In this document: positions 9,475-18,338 of the stretch, piece by piece | Position numbering within the stretch: position 1 is the stretch's first letter | Layout of the letters: each line of letters begins with the position of its first letter | Source of the DNA: Mycetohabitans rhizoxinica HKI 454 | Lineage (GTDB): Bacteria > Pseudomonadota > Gammaproteobacteria > Burkholderiales > Burkholderiaceae | Direction: 5' to 3' | Length of the DNA: 64,000 nt | NCBI RefSeq assembly: GCF_000198775.1 | Contig: NC_014718.1 | Span: 405,880-469,879 of the forward strand | Program-made: the position numbers and the translations under genes | The notes under the pieces: model-generated | Database searches by the model: none | Told to the model about the DNA's origin: nothing | The model's input: only the letters and a program-made list of their open reading frames with translations

Positions 9475-10125
9475 TTATGATTTTTCGTTCGCTGTAGTGG
9501 GCAACGTTGCTTGAGCAGACGTCGGTGCACCATTCATCGTTTGGGTCGTCACATGCGTGTCCGGATCAGTCGCGAAACTGGTAATCACCGCCGCCTGCTT
9601 GGTTGCCGTCGACGACGAGCCAAAAAAGAATTCTTTTGCTCCTAGCACCATCGCAATTAGCACCCCCTCAATATTGCCAAGCACGCCAAAGGCGATCGGA
9701 TTGACGGGTATGCGAGCGAACAACAACCAGAAATGCGCACCAATCACCAAGAATAAGCCAACTGTGTACAGATAGGCCAAGTTACGCGGAGTGTGATCGT
9801 GCTCAGTCAAAGCCATTTGCCGGGCATTAGCGCGATCGGCCGCATTCGTCTTCGCAGTTTCCACGTCGGCCGTAATGCGCGTCTTTTCCACATCCGCTGC
9901 AATGCGTTGCAGATCAATCTGGCTCTCAACGATCGACTCCTGAAACCGGTAAGCAAGGTCTGGGTTTGCCTGGATCGCGGCCAGTGCCTGTTCCGGAGTG
10001 CTCGTGCCCGTGACAGTTTGGGCGATATCGACCACTTTTTGAGCCACTTGCTCGGCTCGACTGCCGCCAATCCAATGCGCGATCTGCGGCGCGAACTGCG
10101 CGAGTGCGAGAACAATCGGTAACAT
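9475..10125 (-). CDS. Phage/GTA-type 3TM holin-like protein
   Basis: The 216-residue protein resembles holins of the three-TM family known from gene transfer agents and prophages. It has a hydrophobic N-terminus (MLPIVLALAQFAPQIAHWIGG), a helical stretch ending in ANARQMALTEHDHTPRNLA, and two membrane segments (YLYTVGLFLVIGAHFWLLFA and GNIEGVLIAMVLGAKEFFFG). Its role would be to form inner-membrane pores that let an endolysin reach the wall. The gene directly follows a broken GH108 endolysin (two bases apart), the usual lysis-cassette partner. No other phage genes are visible, so this is probably a remnant cassette. Confidence 0.7.
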   Translation of the reverse strand: MLPIVLALAQFAPQIAHWIGGSRAEQVAQKVVDIAQTVTGTSTPEQALAAIQANPDLAYRFQESIVESQIDLQRIAADVEKTRITADVETAKTNAADRANARQMALTEHDHTPRNLAYLYTVGLFLVIGAHFWLLFARIPVNPIAFGVLGNIEGVLIAMVLGAKEFFFGSSSTATKQAAVITSFATDPDTHVTTQTMNGAPTSAQATLPTTANEKS

Positions 10126-10127
10126 GG

Positions 10128-10612
10128 TCAGGCTCCTGCCACTCTTAAGTTAGTCGCGATGCGTCGCGCCCAGCCGCGGCCAAAGCTCGGCCAAGTTTGC
10201 AGTGCGGTCAAGTAGGTCAAGCGCGCGGCAATAAAACGCATAATGAAAAGCTCAGGATCGACGGCCTGCACCGCAGCGATCGTCTTGGGCCCGAGTTTGC
10301 CGTCAGCGAATGCGCCACTGGCCTGCTGCATCCAGATAACAACGTGACCACCGTTGTAATTGGCATCAAAAATTTGAAACGCGACCCGTGCGTCATAGCG
10401 GTCACAGTGCAATGGATCCCAGTACAGGGCCTTAGCGATCTGTTTCGCTGTCTCACGTGGTAACTCCCGCATCGGGCCAGTATAGCCCCATGCGCGCGCG
10501 ACGCGTTGGGGTCACGCCCCACATCGTCTCTCCCCCTGGATCCTGAGGATTTATTGGAATAACCGCCTTCATTGCCAATAAGCTTATCGAATGCGTCGTC
10601 GAAAACGCTCAT
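10128..10612 (-). pseudogene. GH108 peptidoglycan hydrolase (endolysin), two frameshifts
   Basis: Read in three successive frames, the minus strand encodes one GH108 lysozyme-like protein. It starts MSVFDDAFDKLIGNEGGYSN, with the catalytic Glu in NEGGYS, continues NPQDPGGETMWGVT, and then ARAWGYTGPMRELPRETAKQ through to the PG-binding C-terminus ending NLRVAGA. The first shift is an extra A in the AATAAAT run near 10550, the second an extra C in the ACCCC run near 10510. Removing both gives about 160 codons, a normal size. As it stands, only fragments could be made from ATG at 10612 or from an internal start at 10472. Confidence 0.8.
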
Positions 10613-12220
10613 ACCTTTCTACCCAAAAAGGAATACCTTGGCTTCGCATGCAAAGCAATTCGTGCACCAGCTGATTCAAGCACCGCATCATGCCGACACA
10701 CGTTAGCATGAGCCGTTCAACAATGAGCAGAAAAATGGATAGGCTTGATCAGTCATCACGCAGCGTTACCGCCGTGCTCGCAAAACGGATAGTAGAGGAA
10801 GAGGCTGTGTGTGTATTGCGTAGCTGAGGAGAATGTCGCTGAGTCAAGCCAGTATTCTCTTTCATTATTTTTCCCCAAATATCACTTGCATGGATCAAAG
10901 ACCGCGGTACTGCACCTGCCTCAGCGAACCATCATGCCTCATTTCGCTGCCTATCCCTCGTTTGGACGATTGAAAATTTCTCACAAGTTCAACAAAACTT
11001 CAAGCTTTTTGAACTGCGGCATTTGTCCATCATGTCATCACGCTATTGGCATACCCGCTTACATCGTCCAGGTGCAGTGCACAATTGACCGCCTCCAGAA
11101 GATTGACCACCTCCAGAACCTTGAACAACTCGCACCGCCGATGCATCACCAGCTTAACCGGTGCATAGCGCAAACGTGATGACCGCTCGAGTATCCCAGC
11201 AACTTACAATCCGAGTGGTTCGTCCGTGCGCAAATTTTTGATGAATCCAATCCTGTTTTACAACATAGTTCTAAATAATAGAGCACATTCCGATGAACTA
11301 TGGCAACGTATAAATTTGCAGGTACACCTTGTGGGTCTTGCCTTTGCCGGGGCAGCACATCTGCACCAGCGTCTCGCATACGTGTAACGCACCCTGCTGC
11401 TGGATTTTGGTAAAGCGTGCCGATCAGCCTCTGTCGTTGCACACCACTGTGCCGATCCCCTCTCATCATTTGCTAACTGATATTCCAAAAAACTCTTAGC
11501 GCCACGAACTGTATATTCGAGGTGAGACCCTCAGAATGAACCAGCCAACTTCACTAAATTCAGGGAAGCAGCAGCCTGCATTGGGAACCAAGCGCAAGGG
11601 CGGAAAGCGATAAGCGGATGTAATCCCATACAGAAAAAATAGCTTGCTTCGGTTATCTGTCCTGCCCCCAGCAAACAAAACCAGCCAGAGTGGAGTAAAA
11701 TTATTTTTGGAAGGAGGCGAACATAACGCAAGATGACGCGACCACTCGATGAAGGAGTCCTGCCTGAGCAAAGACCGTGAAATATGAGTTAAACGGATCC
11801 AGAGGGAACTAATCATAATCTATTGGCTAATTAGGATTTGCGGCAAATTTGATGCAGTGGAGCGCCGCATAGGAGGCACGGAACACCGCAGAGCGGCAAA
11901 TGGGTGGGCTGCCCGAACAAGCGAAGTGTCGCAGCCTATCGTCAAACGGATATTGGCCAGATATCGAAGTAATCAATACGCGTTACGAAAGGCCCCGTTA
12001 CGCGTTGAAGCCGGCGCCCCACCCGCCTACGTGCGACCAATACATTATTCGACTAAAGCATAGCCGCCTCGGGTTATCATTCCATTGGCATCAGCTCGAT
12101 CCGGCTCGCTAAGTGCATGCGGCATCCTCCTGCAAAGCTGTCTCGGACCGCGAATCGACGTCCGCGGGCGGTGTCGAGAACGAAATAAGCTAGATTAAAA
12201 CAACGAAGACCCATTGGACA
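10613..12220. other. Long non-coding or decayed region
   Basis: About 1.6 kb with no recognisable gene on either strand. Short open frames exist but show no domain, codon bias or ribosome binding site that I can defend. A small tandem duplication of an 18-bp unit (ATTGACCRCCTCCAGAA) lies near 11084-11120. Base composition is more A/T-rich than the flanking genes, consistent with old accessory DNA. Confidence 0.4.
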
Positions 12221-13306
12221 TCAAGCCCTGTTGCCCACCTCACGAATCGGGATCTCCGTGTGGCCGCCACAGTGGCGCAGCAAGTCGCGCAACTCATTGA
12301 TCACTGGGAACACCTCGTGGTTCCAATCCGCACCCTGCCTGTCGTGGGCTTCTTGCTCCTGCTCCACGACCCAGCGGTCCTCCTTGAAGATGCGCTCGGT
12401 GAACCAAATTAGCAACGGCCAGGCCAGGTCCAGCGCGAATGGTATTTTCGGCTTACGGATGGAAAGCAGGCCGAACGTGCGGTTGGTACGCTGCGCCGCA
12501 TCCAGCGGCACATACACGATCCACAAATCCATGACCAGCGTGCCGTCCCCCGACCGGATCTGCAAAGTCTGATATGGATAACAGGTGCGCACCGCCATCA
12601 CGCTCTTGTCGGCTTGGCCGCCCGCATTTTTGCTGGCGCCAAACACCAGCGCCTCACCCATCGGCTGGCTGCCCGCCATGCGCGCAAATGTGTAGTTCAC
12701 TTCCGCCCAGTCCTCGCCATGACTTCGGCCCACGCAGCGTGCGCGCATCTGCCCCATCTGCCGCCGGTGCAGAAACTGATGGTTCATGTCCATCAAGTTC
12801 TCGTGCATGAATGAGTAGTGACACTTGACCTCGCGGCCAAAGCGACGCGTCTTGTACGCACTGTCGCCCACCGAGGACAGCATGGGCAGTGGCCGCACGT
12901 CGGCTAAAGCTGGCTCGCCCGGAAAGACGAAGATCAGGCCGTGCACTTCACGGCATGGATAGGCGCGCACCCCATTGGGCAAGCGCTCCCGCCCAAAATA
13001 CGGCACGTCGATGCAGTGGCCGCCGCAATCGTAAGCCCAGCCATGATAGCCGCAGCGGATGGACTCGCCTTCGACCACGCCCGCATGCAGCGGCACTTGC
13101 CGGTGCGGTTTGCCGGACGCGGTGCGCGCCAGCACGATCGGATCGCCTGCAAACTGTACACCGAGCGCCTTGCTGCGCTTGACCTCGTGAGACCAGGCCA
13201 ACGGATACCAGTGGTCCGGGTGAATCGGCACACGGCGCAGATCGCGCACCGAGGCACTGGCAGGCAGGTCAATGGCGCCGGTGTCCGGCAAAGGCAGTGC
13301 ATGCAT
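12221..13306 (-). CDS. Rieske-type aromatic ring-hydroxylating oxygenase, probably inactive
   Basis: This resembles the alpha subunit of Rieske non-haem iron oxygenases, which hydroxylate aromatic or related substrates using electrons from a reductase. The second Rieske half is intact (CGYHGW), and the mononuclear iron site is present (DMNHQFLH). The first Rieske half should read CPHR after a stretch such as VFALEDR, but here it reads ASGKPHRQVPLHAG. About eight residues including the first cysteine are missing, without frameshift, so the 2Fe-2S cluster lacks a ligand. The ATG at 13304-13306 has AGGAGG eight bases upstream. No reductase or ferredoxin gene is adjacent. Length is 361 residues. 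Confidence 0.8.
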   Translation of the reverse strand: MHALPLPDTGAIDLPASASVRDLRRVPIHPDHWYPLAWSHEVKRSKALGVQFAGDPIVLARTASGKPHRQVPLHAGVVEGESIRCGYHGWAYDCGGHCIDVPYFGRERLPNGVRAYPCREVHGLIFVFPGEPALADVRPLPMLSSVGDSAYKTRRFGREVKCHYSFMHENLMDMNHQFLHRRQMGQMRARCVGRSHGEDWAEVNYTFARMAGSQPMGEALVFGASKNAGGQADKSVMAVRTCYPYQTLQIRSGDGTLVMDLWIVYVPLDAAQRTNRTFGLLSIRKPKIPFALDLAWPLLIWFTERIFKEDRWVVEQEQEAHDRQGADWNHEVFPVINELRDLLRHCGGHTEIPIREVGNRA

Positions 13307-13972
13307 GCGTGACGCCTCCTTACGTAAAGGTACTTCGAGGGTCGTAGCCAGCAGTCGAGTCGGCGAACGGGCGGATTTGGCACAGTCTACGCGAGTCCGG
13401 CCGAAACCGCGCCTTGGCGCTCCTTAGTCGCGGCGTCATCCCGCAGCGCGTGCTGCTCGCGCAGCAGCGTGGCCGCAAGCCCATGGAGCGATGCTGGGCG
13501 CACGTTGCACATCGTCCACCGGCATGCTTGCACGAGCGGACCCCACGCGATGTCTGAATAGGACGTTTACGTCGGTGCAACGCACCGGTAGACGAGCGCT
13601 AGCCGCTTAAGCTGATCACTGTCATCAGCTCCCCCTTCTGCCGCACAGGCGCTGGCACGCCAGTCTTACACTGAAAATGCGCGACGGCATGCGCGACATC
13701 CCGCTGCCTGCCCGGCAAGCAAGCCTCACCTTCGTCATGCAGATGATAGGCGACGCGCCCAATGCTGCAACCGACCACGGAGTACTGGACGCGTTACACC
13801 TGATGGTCACGACGCGCGATGCCGCCTCCGTCCCGTGGCTTGACAACGCCATAGCAGCGCGAAGAAACGTTCTGCATGAGGGCCGCTCACCCGCCTTGAC
13901 GACTTTCCGCTTGACCCTCACGCTACGTCAGGGCTCATCTTTTTGAAACGCTGGAAACGGAGGCAAAGGCAA
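13307..13972. other. Intergenic region between Rieske gene and MerR gene
   Basis: About 660 bases with overlapping open frames on both strands but no recognisable domain. It contains the divergent promoters of the Rieske and MerR-type genes. GGAGGC at 13959-13964 is the MerR ribosome binding site. Confidence 0.35.
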
Positions 13973-14998
13973 ATGCGCTTGACGGTGGGAGAGTTGGCCA
14001 AACGCAGCGGACTGACGGTACGCACGCTGCACCACTACGACGCGATCGGTTTGCTGAAGCCTTCGGCACGCTCCGAAGCGGGATACCGGCTTTATAGCCG
14101 CGACGACGTCGCGCGCCTGTACCAGATACATGCGCTGCGTCGCTTTGGCATGTCGCTCGCCGACATCGGAGCTTGCCTGGATCGGCCGGACCATTCGCTG
14201 GTAACTATCGTGCAACGCCAGATCGGCACGCTCGATGCACAACTTACGCAAGCGCGTCTGTTGCGCGAGCAGCTTGCGCGCCTGCACGAACAGTTGTTGG
14301 TGGGAACCGATCCAGACCAGTCAGACTGGCTAATCACTTTGGAGATGATCACCGTGTATGAAAAGTACTTTTCCGACGACGAACTGAATCGCTTGCCGCT
14401 GTACCGCCTCGACGAGGCGCGCGAAAACGAATGGCGCGAAGTGGTTGCGCAGGCGCGTGTGCTGATTACACAGGGCGTGCCACCGCAAAGCGACGACGCG
14501 CGAGCGCTAGCCAAGCGGTGGATGGCGATGGTGCAGCGCGACACCGGCGGCGATCCTCGACTACTCGCGAAGCTGAACCGGATGTACGAAGCCGAGCCCA
14601 CCATGCAGAGCAAGACTGGCATTTCGCCGGACCTACTGCAATATGTGCTGCAGGCGAGTTGGGAAACAAAAATGGCGTTGTACGAGAAATACCTACTGCC
14701 TGATGAAGTGCGTTACATGCGCGCACATTACAGTAAGCGCGCGCATGAGTGGCCGGAGCTGATCGGGGCATTGCGCACGCAGATCGAGCAAGGCGCCGAA
14801 CCGTCCGCCCCTGCGGTACGGCGCCTCGCACAACGCTGGCTTGAGCTGTTCCGTTCCTACGCCGGCGACGATCCTGCCACCCAGGCGCGCTTCAGGCTGG
14901 CACACGAGCAGGAACCGGAGCTGCTTGAGGACGCGTGGGCCGACGCGCCGATGCTCGACTTCCTGAAACGCGCGGTCGCCGCGGCCTCCCCCGCGTAA
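13973..14998 (+). CDS. MerR-family regulator with two TipAS ligand-binding domains
   Basis: The N-terminal 70 residues are a MerR winged helix (MRLTVGELAKRSGLTVRTLHHYD, then YRLYSRDDVARLYQIHALRRFGMS) and a coiled-coil dimerisation helix follows. Two similar helical TipAS-type domains make up the rest: one near EKYFSDDELNRLPLYRLD and one near EKYLLPDEVRYMRAHYSKRA. TipAS domains bind drug-like or peptide ligands, so this is likely a ligand-induced activator of an efflux or stress gene. The ATG at 13973 is preferred because GGAGGC lies eight bases upstream and the MerR domain begins there; ten extra in-frame residues upstream are not conserved. No obvious target gene adjoins it. Confidence 0.88.
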   Translation: MRLTVGELAKRSGLTVRTLHHYDAIGLLKPSARSEAGYRLYSRDDVARLYQIHALRRFGMSLADIGACLDRPDHSLVTIVQRQIGTLDAQLTQARLLREQLARLHEQLLVGTDPDQSDWLITLEMITVYEKYFSDDELNRLPLYRLDEARENEWREVVAQARVLITQGVPPQSDDARALAKRWMAMVQRDTGGDPRLLAKLNRMYEAEPTMQSKTGISPDLLQYVLQASWETKMALYEKYLLPDEVRYMRAHYSKRAHEWPELIGALRTQIEQGAEPSAPAVRRLAQRWLELFRSYAGDDPATQARFRLAHEQEPELLEDAWADAPMLDFLKRAVAAASPA

Positions 14999-15015
14999 CC
15001 ACCGCGGCCCGATCT

Positions 15016-15046
15016 CACGCCGGCTGCACGACAGGCTGCCGGCGTG
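15016..15046 (+). terminator. Hairpin after the MerR gene
   Basis: A perfect 9-bp stem (CACGCCGGC with GCCGGCGTG) and a 13-base loop lie 18 bases after the stop codon. There is no T-run, so it may act as a weak terminator or as an mRNA 3' end. Confidence 0.5.
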
Positions 15047-15129
15047 CCGCGACGGCAGCGTATCGCCACCGGTTTCATCGATCGCGCGCCATGCCGCCCG
15101 CGAGCGTTGCACGGCGACATCCCGCGGAA

Positions 15130-15395
15130 ACAGCGGTGCAGTCTCGTCGCCGTTGGAGTCCTCGATTGACCAGCAGGTCAGTCACCGCAACAATCTCACG
15201 CAGATGCCCGAGCACGACGCCGCGGCAGACTATGTCGCCCATACGAGCGCGCGACCACGCAAAGTCGGAACTAGTCGTTGCGATCGCCCCGAAACCGAGA
15301 AGTTGCAGATAGCGGATGCTCCCTACGGCTGATGCATTCGGTAAGACGACGCAGCCGGATTGATGCAGTTGTCGAAAGGCGGCGGTGCGGGACAT
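15130..15395 (-). pseudogene. PEP mutase/isocitrate lyase-family protein remnant
   Basis: The minus strand reads MSRTAAFRQLHQSGCVVLPN, then ASAVGSIRYLQLLGFGAIATTSS and LGHLREIVAVTDLLVN. This matches the first 80 residues of the isocitrate lyase/phosphoenolpyruvate mutase family found in Burkholderia. The metal-binding and catalytic parts further on are absent, because the frame degenerates after LLVN. The usual DVGS reads AVGS. Only a fragment of a roughly 260-residue enzyme is left. Confidence 0.7.
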
Positions 15396-15510
15396 TTCGT
15401 CTCTGTCTGCAAAGGGGTGGCGTAGTCCGGCACACATCGACCCGATGGCACGCCGGGGACCTGCCACGTCGATTAATGACCATTGTACATCCCGAGCCGG
15501 CGGCTCGATG

Positions 15511-15571
15511 TTCGCTTTCGAACCGCCTCCTTCGCGAATCAATCGTGCGCCAATGGCCGCTCCGTCATAGT
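15511..15571 (+). promoter_or_regulatory. Perfect PIP/hrpII box with -10 element
   Basis: TTCGC at 15511-15515 and TTCGC at 15531-15535 are separated by exactly 15 bases (TTCG-N16-TTCG). A CATAGT at 15566-15571 fits the YANNNT -10 consensus exactly 30 bases later. This is the full promoter architecture recognised by HrpB/HrpX-type AraC activators of type III secretion regulons. It faces the 58-aa gene starting at 15642, leaving a leader of about 60-65 bases. Confidence 0.75.
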
Positions 15572-15641
15572 GAGTGTCGCGGAGAACACCCGCGTACACA
15601 CCACTAGGGCCTTCTGGCCCCTACTTTGTTGGAGGATAGCA

Positions 15642-15818
15642 ATGAGTGTCAATGCTCCTGGCGCTGTGGCTTCTGGCGCTTTTAATAAGGATGATTTTGA
15701 TAAGAAATTTGATTCGATGACTGGCAAGCAAAAGGAGGCCTACCAAAAATTGGTTGACGAATTTAACCGAACCGCTTTTCAGGGAGCTGCTCCAAACTTG
15801 AAGCCCGCCCTCGACTAA
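15642..15818 (+). CDS. Small 58-aa protein behind a PIP box
   Basis: The protein has no family I recognise. It begins MSVNAPGAVASGAFNKDDFD, a Ser/Ala/Gly-rich, Leu-free N-terminus. A strongly charged helical middle (KKFDSMTGKQKEAYQKLVDE) and the tail APNLKPALD follow. It has no signal peptide, no membrane segment and no cysteine. GGAGG at 15631-15635 sits six bases before the ATG and a strong hairpin follows the stop, so it looks like a complete monocistronic gene. Codons are more A/T-rich than in the neighbours. The perfect PIP box upstream suggests control with a type III secretion system; the product could be a secreted small protein or pilus/translocon component. The function is unknown. 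Confidence 0.8.
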   Translation: MSVNAPGAVASGAFNKDDFDKKFDSMTGKQKEAYQKLVDEFNRTAFQGAAPNLKPALD

Positions 15819-15830
15819 CGCTAATACAGA

Positions 15831-15867
15831 CCAGCGACGCGTCCATGAACGACCGCCGCGTCGCTGG
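15831..15867 (+). terminator. Strong hairpin after the 58-aa gene
   Basis: A perfect 11-bp stem (CCAGCGACGCG with CGCGTCGCTGG) and a 15-base loop begin 12 bases after the stop codon. The T-run is poor (AAAACGCCTTT), so termination strength is uncertain, but the stem is far too good to be chance. Confidence 0.65.
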
Positions 15868-16468
15868 AAAACGCCTTTACGGTTGCGCGCTGTGTGGACC
15901 GTAAAGCACCTCTACAAAAGCCGCCCTGCATCGTTGAAACAGGTTACGTATCGACATAAGTAAAGTATCGACAAGGCATCCTCCGACGCAGTGGGTCGAG
16001 ATCCTTGCATTTCTATCACGAAACACCGCCGTCAAGCTTGCTGTACCGGACCACAGCATTGACCGCACCGGTTGTGGACTTTGGAAAGTCATGGCACGCG
16101 GCAAGCAGCGCCAGGATTCGATCGGTTACAGCCACGAAACGGGCCTCTTCCAACACTTGGGCGTCGTCGGGCAGCGGCAATTCGCTGCCCAGAAGCAACA
16201 CCAGCAGCTGCTGATGCGCTTCACCCGGAATGCCACGCCGTCCATTAGCGTCCGTTCATGGACAGCACCGCTGTGCAGCCCCAACGCGAGCAGCCCTGCG
16301 TGCGCTCTGACCAAGCGTCGCCATGCTCGAGCCTGCATAGCGTGCGGCTCCGGCGTTTGCCGCGATACCGGTGGGGCTTACCGCCAAGTTGAGGAAGCTA
16401 ATGATGTAGCGCATTCATTAGTGATACAAAATTTTAATGCAGCGCGACCGACAAGCGCAGCCATACAC
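15868..16468. other. Region without an assignable gene
   Basis: About 600 bases. A minus-strand stretch near 16016-16260 reads like protein (EAHQQLLVLLLGSELPLPDD, then ARFVAVTDRILALLAACHDF) but has no start or intact frame, and I cannot name its family. It is probably another decayed gene. Nothing else is evident. Confidence 0.35.
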
Positions 16469-16815
16469 CAATGAGCTGCTTGCCGAAGTTGTGCACAAGG
16501 ACACCGGCATTCGCACCGAGCGTTGACTAAGTCATGTCTTCATGATGGACGTGCCGGTCAATCCGGAGTCGCTGTTCATCACCGACGCGGTGGTCAATAT
16601 CTTCCGACCTCGAACGCTTTCCGAGCTTGAGTAGAAAGCAGACATCGTGCGCAACGCGATTGAGCTTATGCAGACGCCGCGGATCGACCGGCTCAACATG
16701 GCGATCTTTTCCGCCATGAAAACCGTGACGTCGAAGATCCCCTCGACGATCAATGCAGCCGCATTGTGCCGTATCTTGGCACACCGACCGGTCAAAGACA
16801 ACAGGGCAGCGCCGT
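16469..16815 (+). pseudogene. Phosphate acetyl/butyryltransferase remnant with two stop codons
   Basis: The plus strand reads TNELLAEVVHKDTGIRTER, stop, LSHVFMMDVPVNPESLFITD, then a segment ending LSELE, a TAG stop, and KADIVRNAIELMQTPRIDR followed by ETVT-like TVTSKIPSTINAAALC. This is the middle of the phosphotransacetylase domain found in bifunctional enoyl-CoA hydratase/phosphate acetyltransferases. The first stop (TGA) replaces an Arg and the second (TAG) a Gln. The enoyl-CoA hydratase part and the C-terminus are missing. The product would be non-functional. Confidence 0.8.
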
Positions 16816-16848
16816 CCCCTGCGTCGGTGTTGGCAGGCATGCTTAGCC

Positions 16849-17000
16849 GGACACGATGAAACGCAATACAGGCCATCGCGCCTGCTAGCACACTCACGCC
16901 AGCTGCCAAACATGCGAACGGCCAACCCCAGTGCAACGCAACATACGGCAGCAGCGCCACCGACAACGTGCCGCCCTCGGTAAATAGCGAGGCACACCAA
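16849..17000 (-). pseudogene. MFS transporter fragment
   Basis: A short minus-strand piece, FTEGGTLSVALLPYVALHWG followed by WPFACLAAGVSVLAGAMACI, has the two-helix pattern and loop of a major facilitator transporter. It ends in unrelated sequence and overlaps no start codon. It sits tail to tail with the phosphotransacetylase remnant and is too short to work. Confidence 0.5.
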
Positions 17001-17021
17001 ACTGTAATAAAGTGTTGGTGT

Positions 17022-17049
17022 TATCATGGTACAAAAAACTACCATGGTA
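17022..17049. promoter_or_regulatory. Pair of 10-bp palindromes, possible operator
   Basis: TATCATGGTA at 17022-17031 and TACCATGGTA at 17040-17049 are near-identical palindromes with an 8-base A-rich spacer. Centre-to-centre distance is 18 bases. The layout looks like a double operator for a dimeric repressor, but no intact gene starts nearby except the EamA transporter 220 bases downstream. Confidence 0.35.
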
Positions 17050-17271
17050 AATGGCGAGTCTACCCATAGGCTGCCCTTCACAACAAGCCAGCGGCTGTTG
17101 CGCTTACCATGCTTTATCCGCCGAAAGCATAACCGCCTCCGCTGACCCCATCAATACTGCTCGCGCTTTCGCATAATCTGCTCACAGTGGCGCTTGACTA
17201 GTTGCCCTTGTTCCATCCGGACTTGCCGATGCGTGCAACGTGCAATGCCGGTCACCCGGCGAAGGCTCCGC

Positions 17272-18201
17272 ATGATCTCCCGAGCGGTGTTCGACTTGAC
17301 CAACTTGCTGGCGCTCGCAGCACTTTGGAGTACGTCGTTTCTTTTCGTGCGCATCGGCGTTGCGGAGTTCGGCGTCGTGCCGATGGTGGCGTTGCGTGTG
17401 TCGATCGGCGCCACTTTCTTAATCGCGCTATTGATCGTGCGGAAAGGCGTGAAGGGAAAATGGCGTGATTCGCAACGCAAGCTTTGGCCGTTGTTCGTGC
17501 TCGGCGTGCTGAATGCTGCGATGCCATTCTGCCTGTTTGCGTATGCCGTGCCCGCTCTGTCGGTGGGTCTGGCCTGCGTGATCAACGCGACCGCACCGCT
17601 GTGGGGCGCGCTGGTCGCGTTCCTTTGGCTCGGGGACCGGCCCAGCATCATGCGAATCGCCGGCATCGTGCTCTGTTTCGCCGGTGTGACGCTAATGGTC
17701 GGGAGTCAGATCAGTGCAACGGGCAGCTTCGCAGGTGCAGCGCCATGCGCGCGGACCACTGCACTAGCCGCCGGCGCGGGACTCACCGCCACGGCGCTGC
17801 TGGGTATCGCGGCCAACTATACGAAGCGCTATTTGTCCGACATCGACCCCTTGATGATCGCGGCCGGCAGTCTCGTCGGCGCATCGATCGTACTGCTGCC
17901 GCTCGCCGCATGGGCATGGCCAGCGACACCGGTTTCGATGCGGGCGTGGCTCGCGGCGCTGGCACTCGGCGTGGCGTGCACCGGCGTTGCCTATGTGCTG
18001 TATTTTCGCCTGCTCAATGCCGGCGGGCCGGCTCAGGCGATGACCGCCACATTCGTAATCCCGGTGTTCGGCATCCTTTGGGATTCACTATTTCTTTCGT
18101 TATCCATATCAATATGGATGATAGAATGCTGCGCCATTGTGCTGGTCGGTACCGTCTTGGCCACGGGCTTGATCGAGCGACTGCGTCCACAGCTATCATA
18201 G
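17272..18201 (+). CDS. EamA/DMT-family inner-membrane transporter
   Basis: A ten-helix drug/metabolite transporter made of two EamA repeats. The first repeat is clear (LLALAALWSTSFLFVRIG, then VPALSVGLACVINATAPLWG and the conserved FLWLGDRPS). The second runs from GAGLTATALLGIAANYTKRY to GTVLATGLIERL. The protein would export a metabolite or amino acid using the proton gradient; the substrate cannot be told. I start at the ATG at 17272 (MISRAVFDLTNLLALAALW) because 26 upstream in-frame residues are Cys/Arg-rich and unlike the family. In the last repeat the usual FLGE motif reads FLSLS, a possible sign of drift. Confidence 0.85.
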   Translation: MISRAVFDLTNLLALAALWSTSFLFVRIGVAEFGVVPMVALRVSIGATFLIALLIVRKGVKGKWRDSQRKLWPLFVLGVLNAAMPFCLFAYAVPALSVGLACVINATAPLWGALVAFLWLGDRPSIMRIAGIVLCFAGVTLMVGSQISATGSFAGAAPCARTTALAAGAGLTATALLGIAANYTKRYLSDIDPLMIAAGSLVGASIVLLPLAAWAWPATPVSMRAWLAALALGVACTGVAYVLYFRLLNAGGPAQAMTATFVIPVFGILWDSLFLSLSISIWMIECCAIVLVGTVLATGLIERLRPQLS

Positions 18202-18338
18202 CGACAGGCAACGCGTTGACAGCATGGATGGCGACGATAGTCCCACATACACGCGCCATGTTTCTTGCCATCGCTTCGCCGACACGGGCAAGCGGATAGC
18301 GGATACACGAGATCAAAATTAATTCTTAGTTATCCTAT

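Noticed and set aside
10811-11179. 122-codon plus-strand open frame in the 10.6-12.2 kb gap
   Set aside because: No ribosome site, no domain and mixed codon use; cannot be supported as a gene.
11857-12112. Short overlapping plus-strand frames, considered as transposase pieces
   Set aside because: No catalytic motif or inverted repeats could be recognised.
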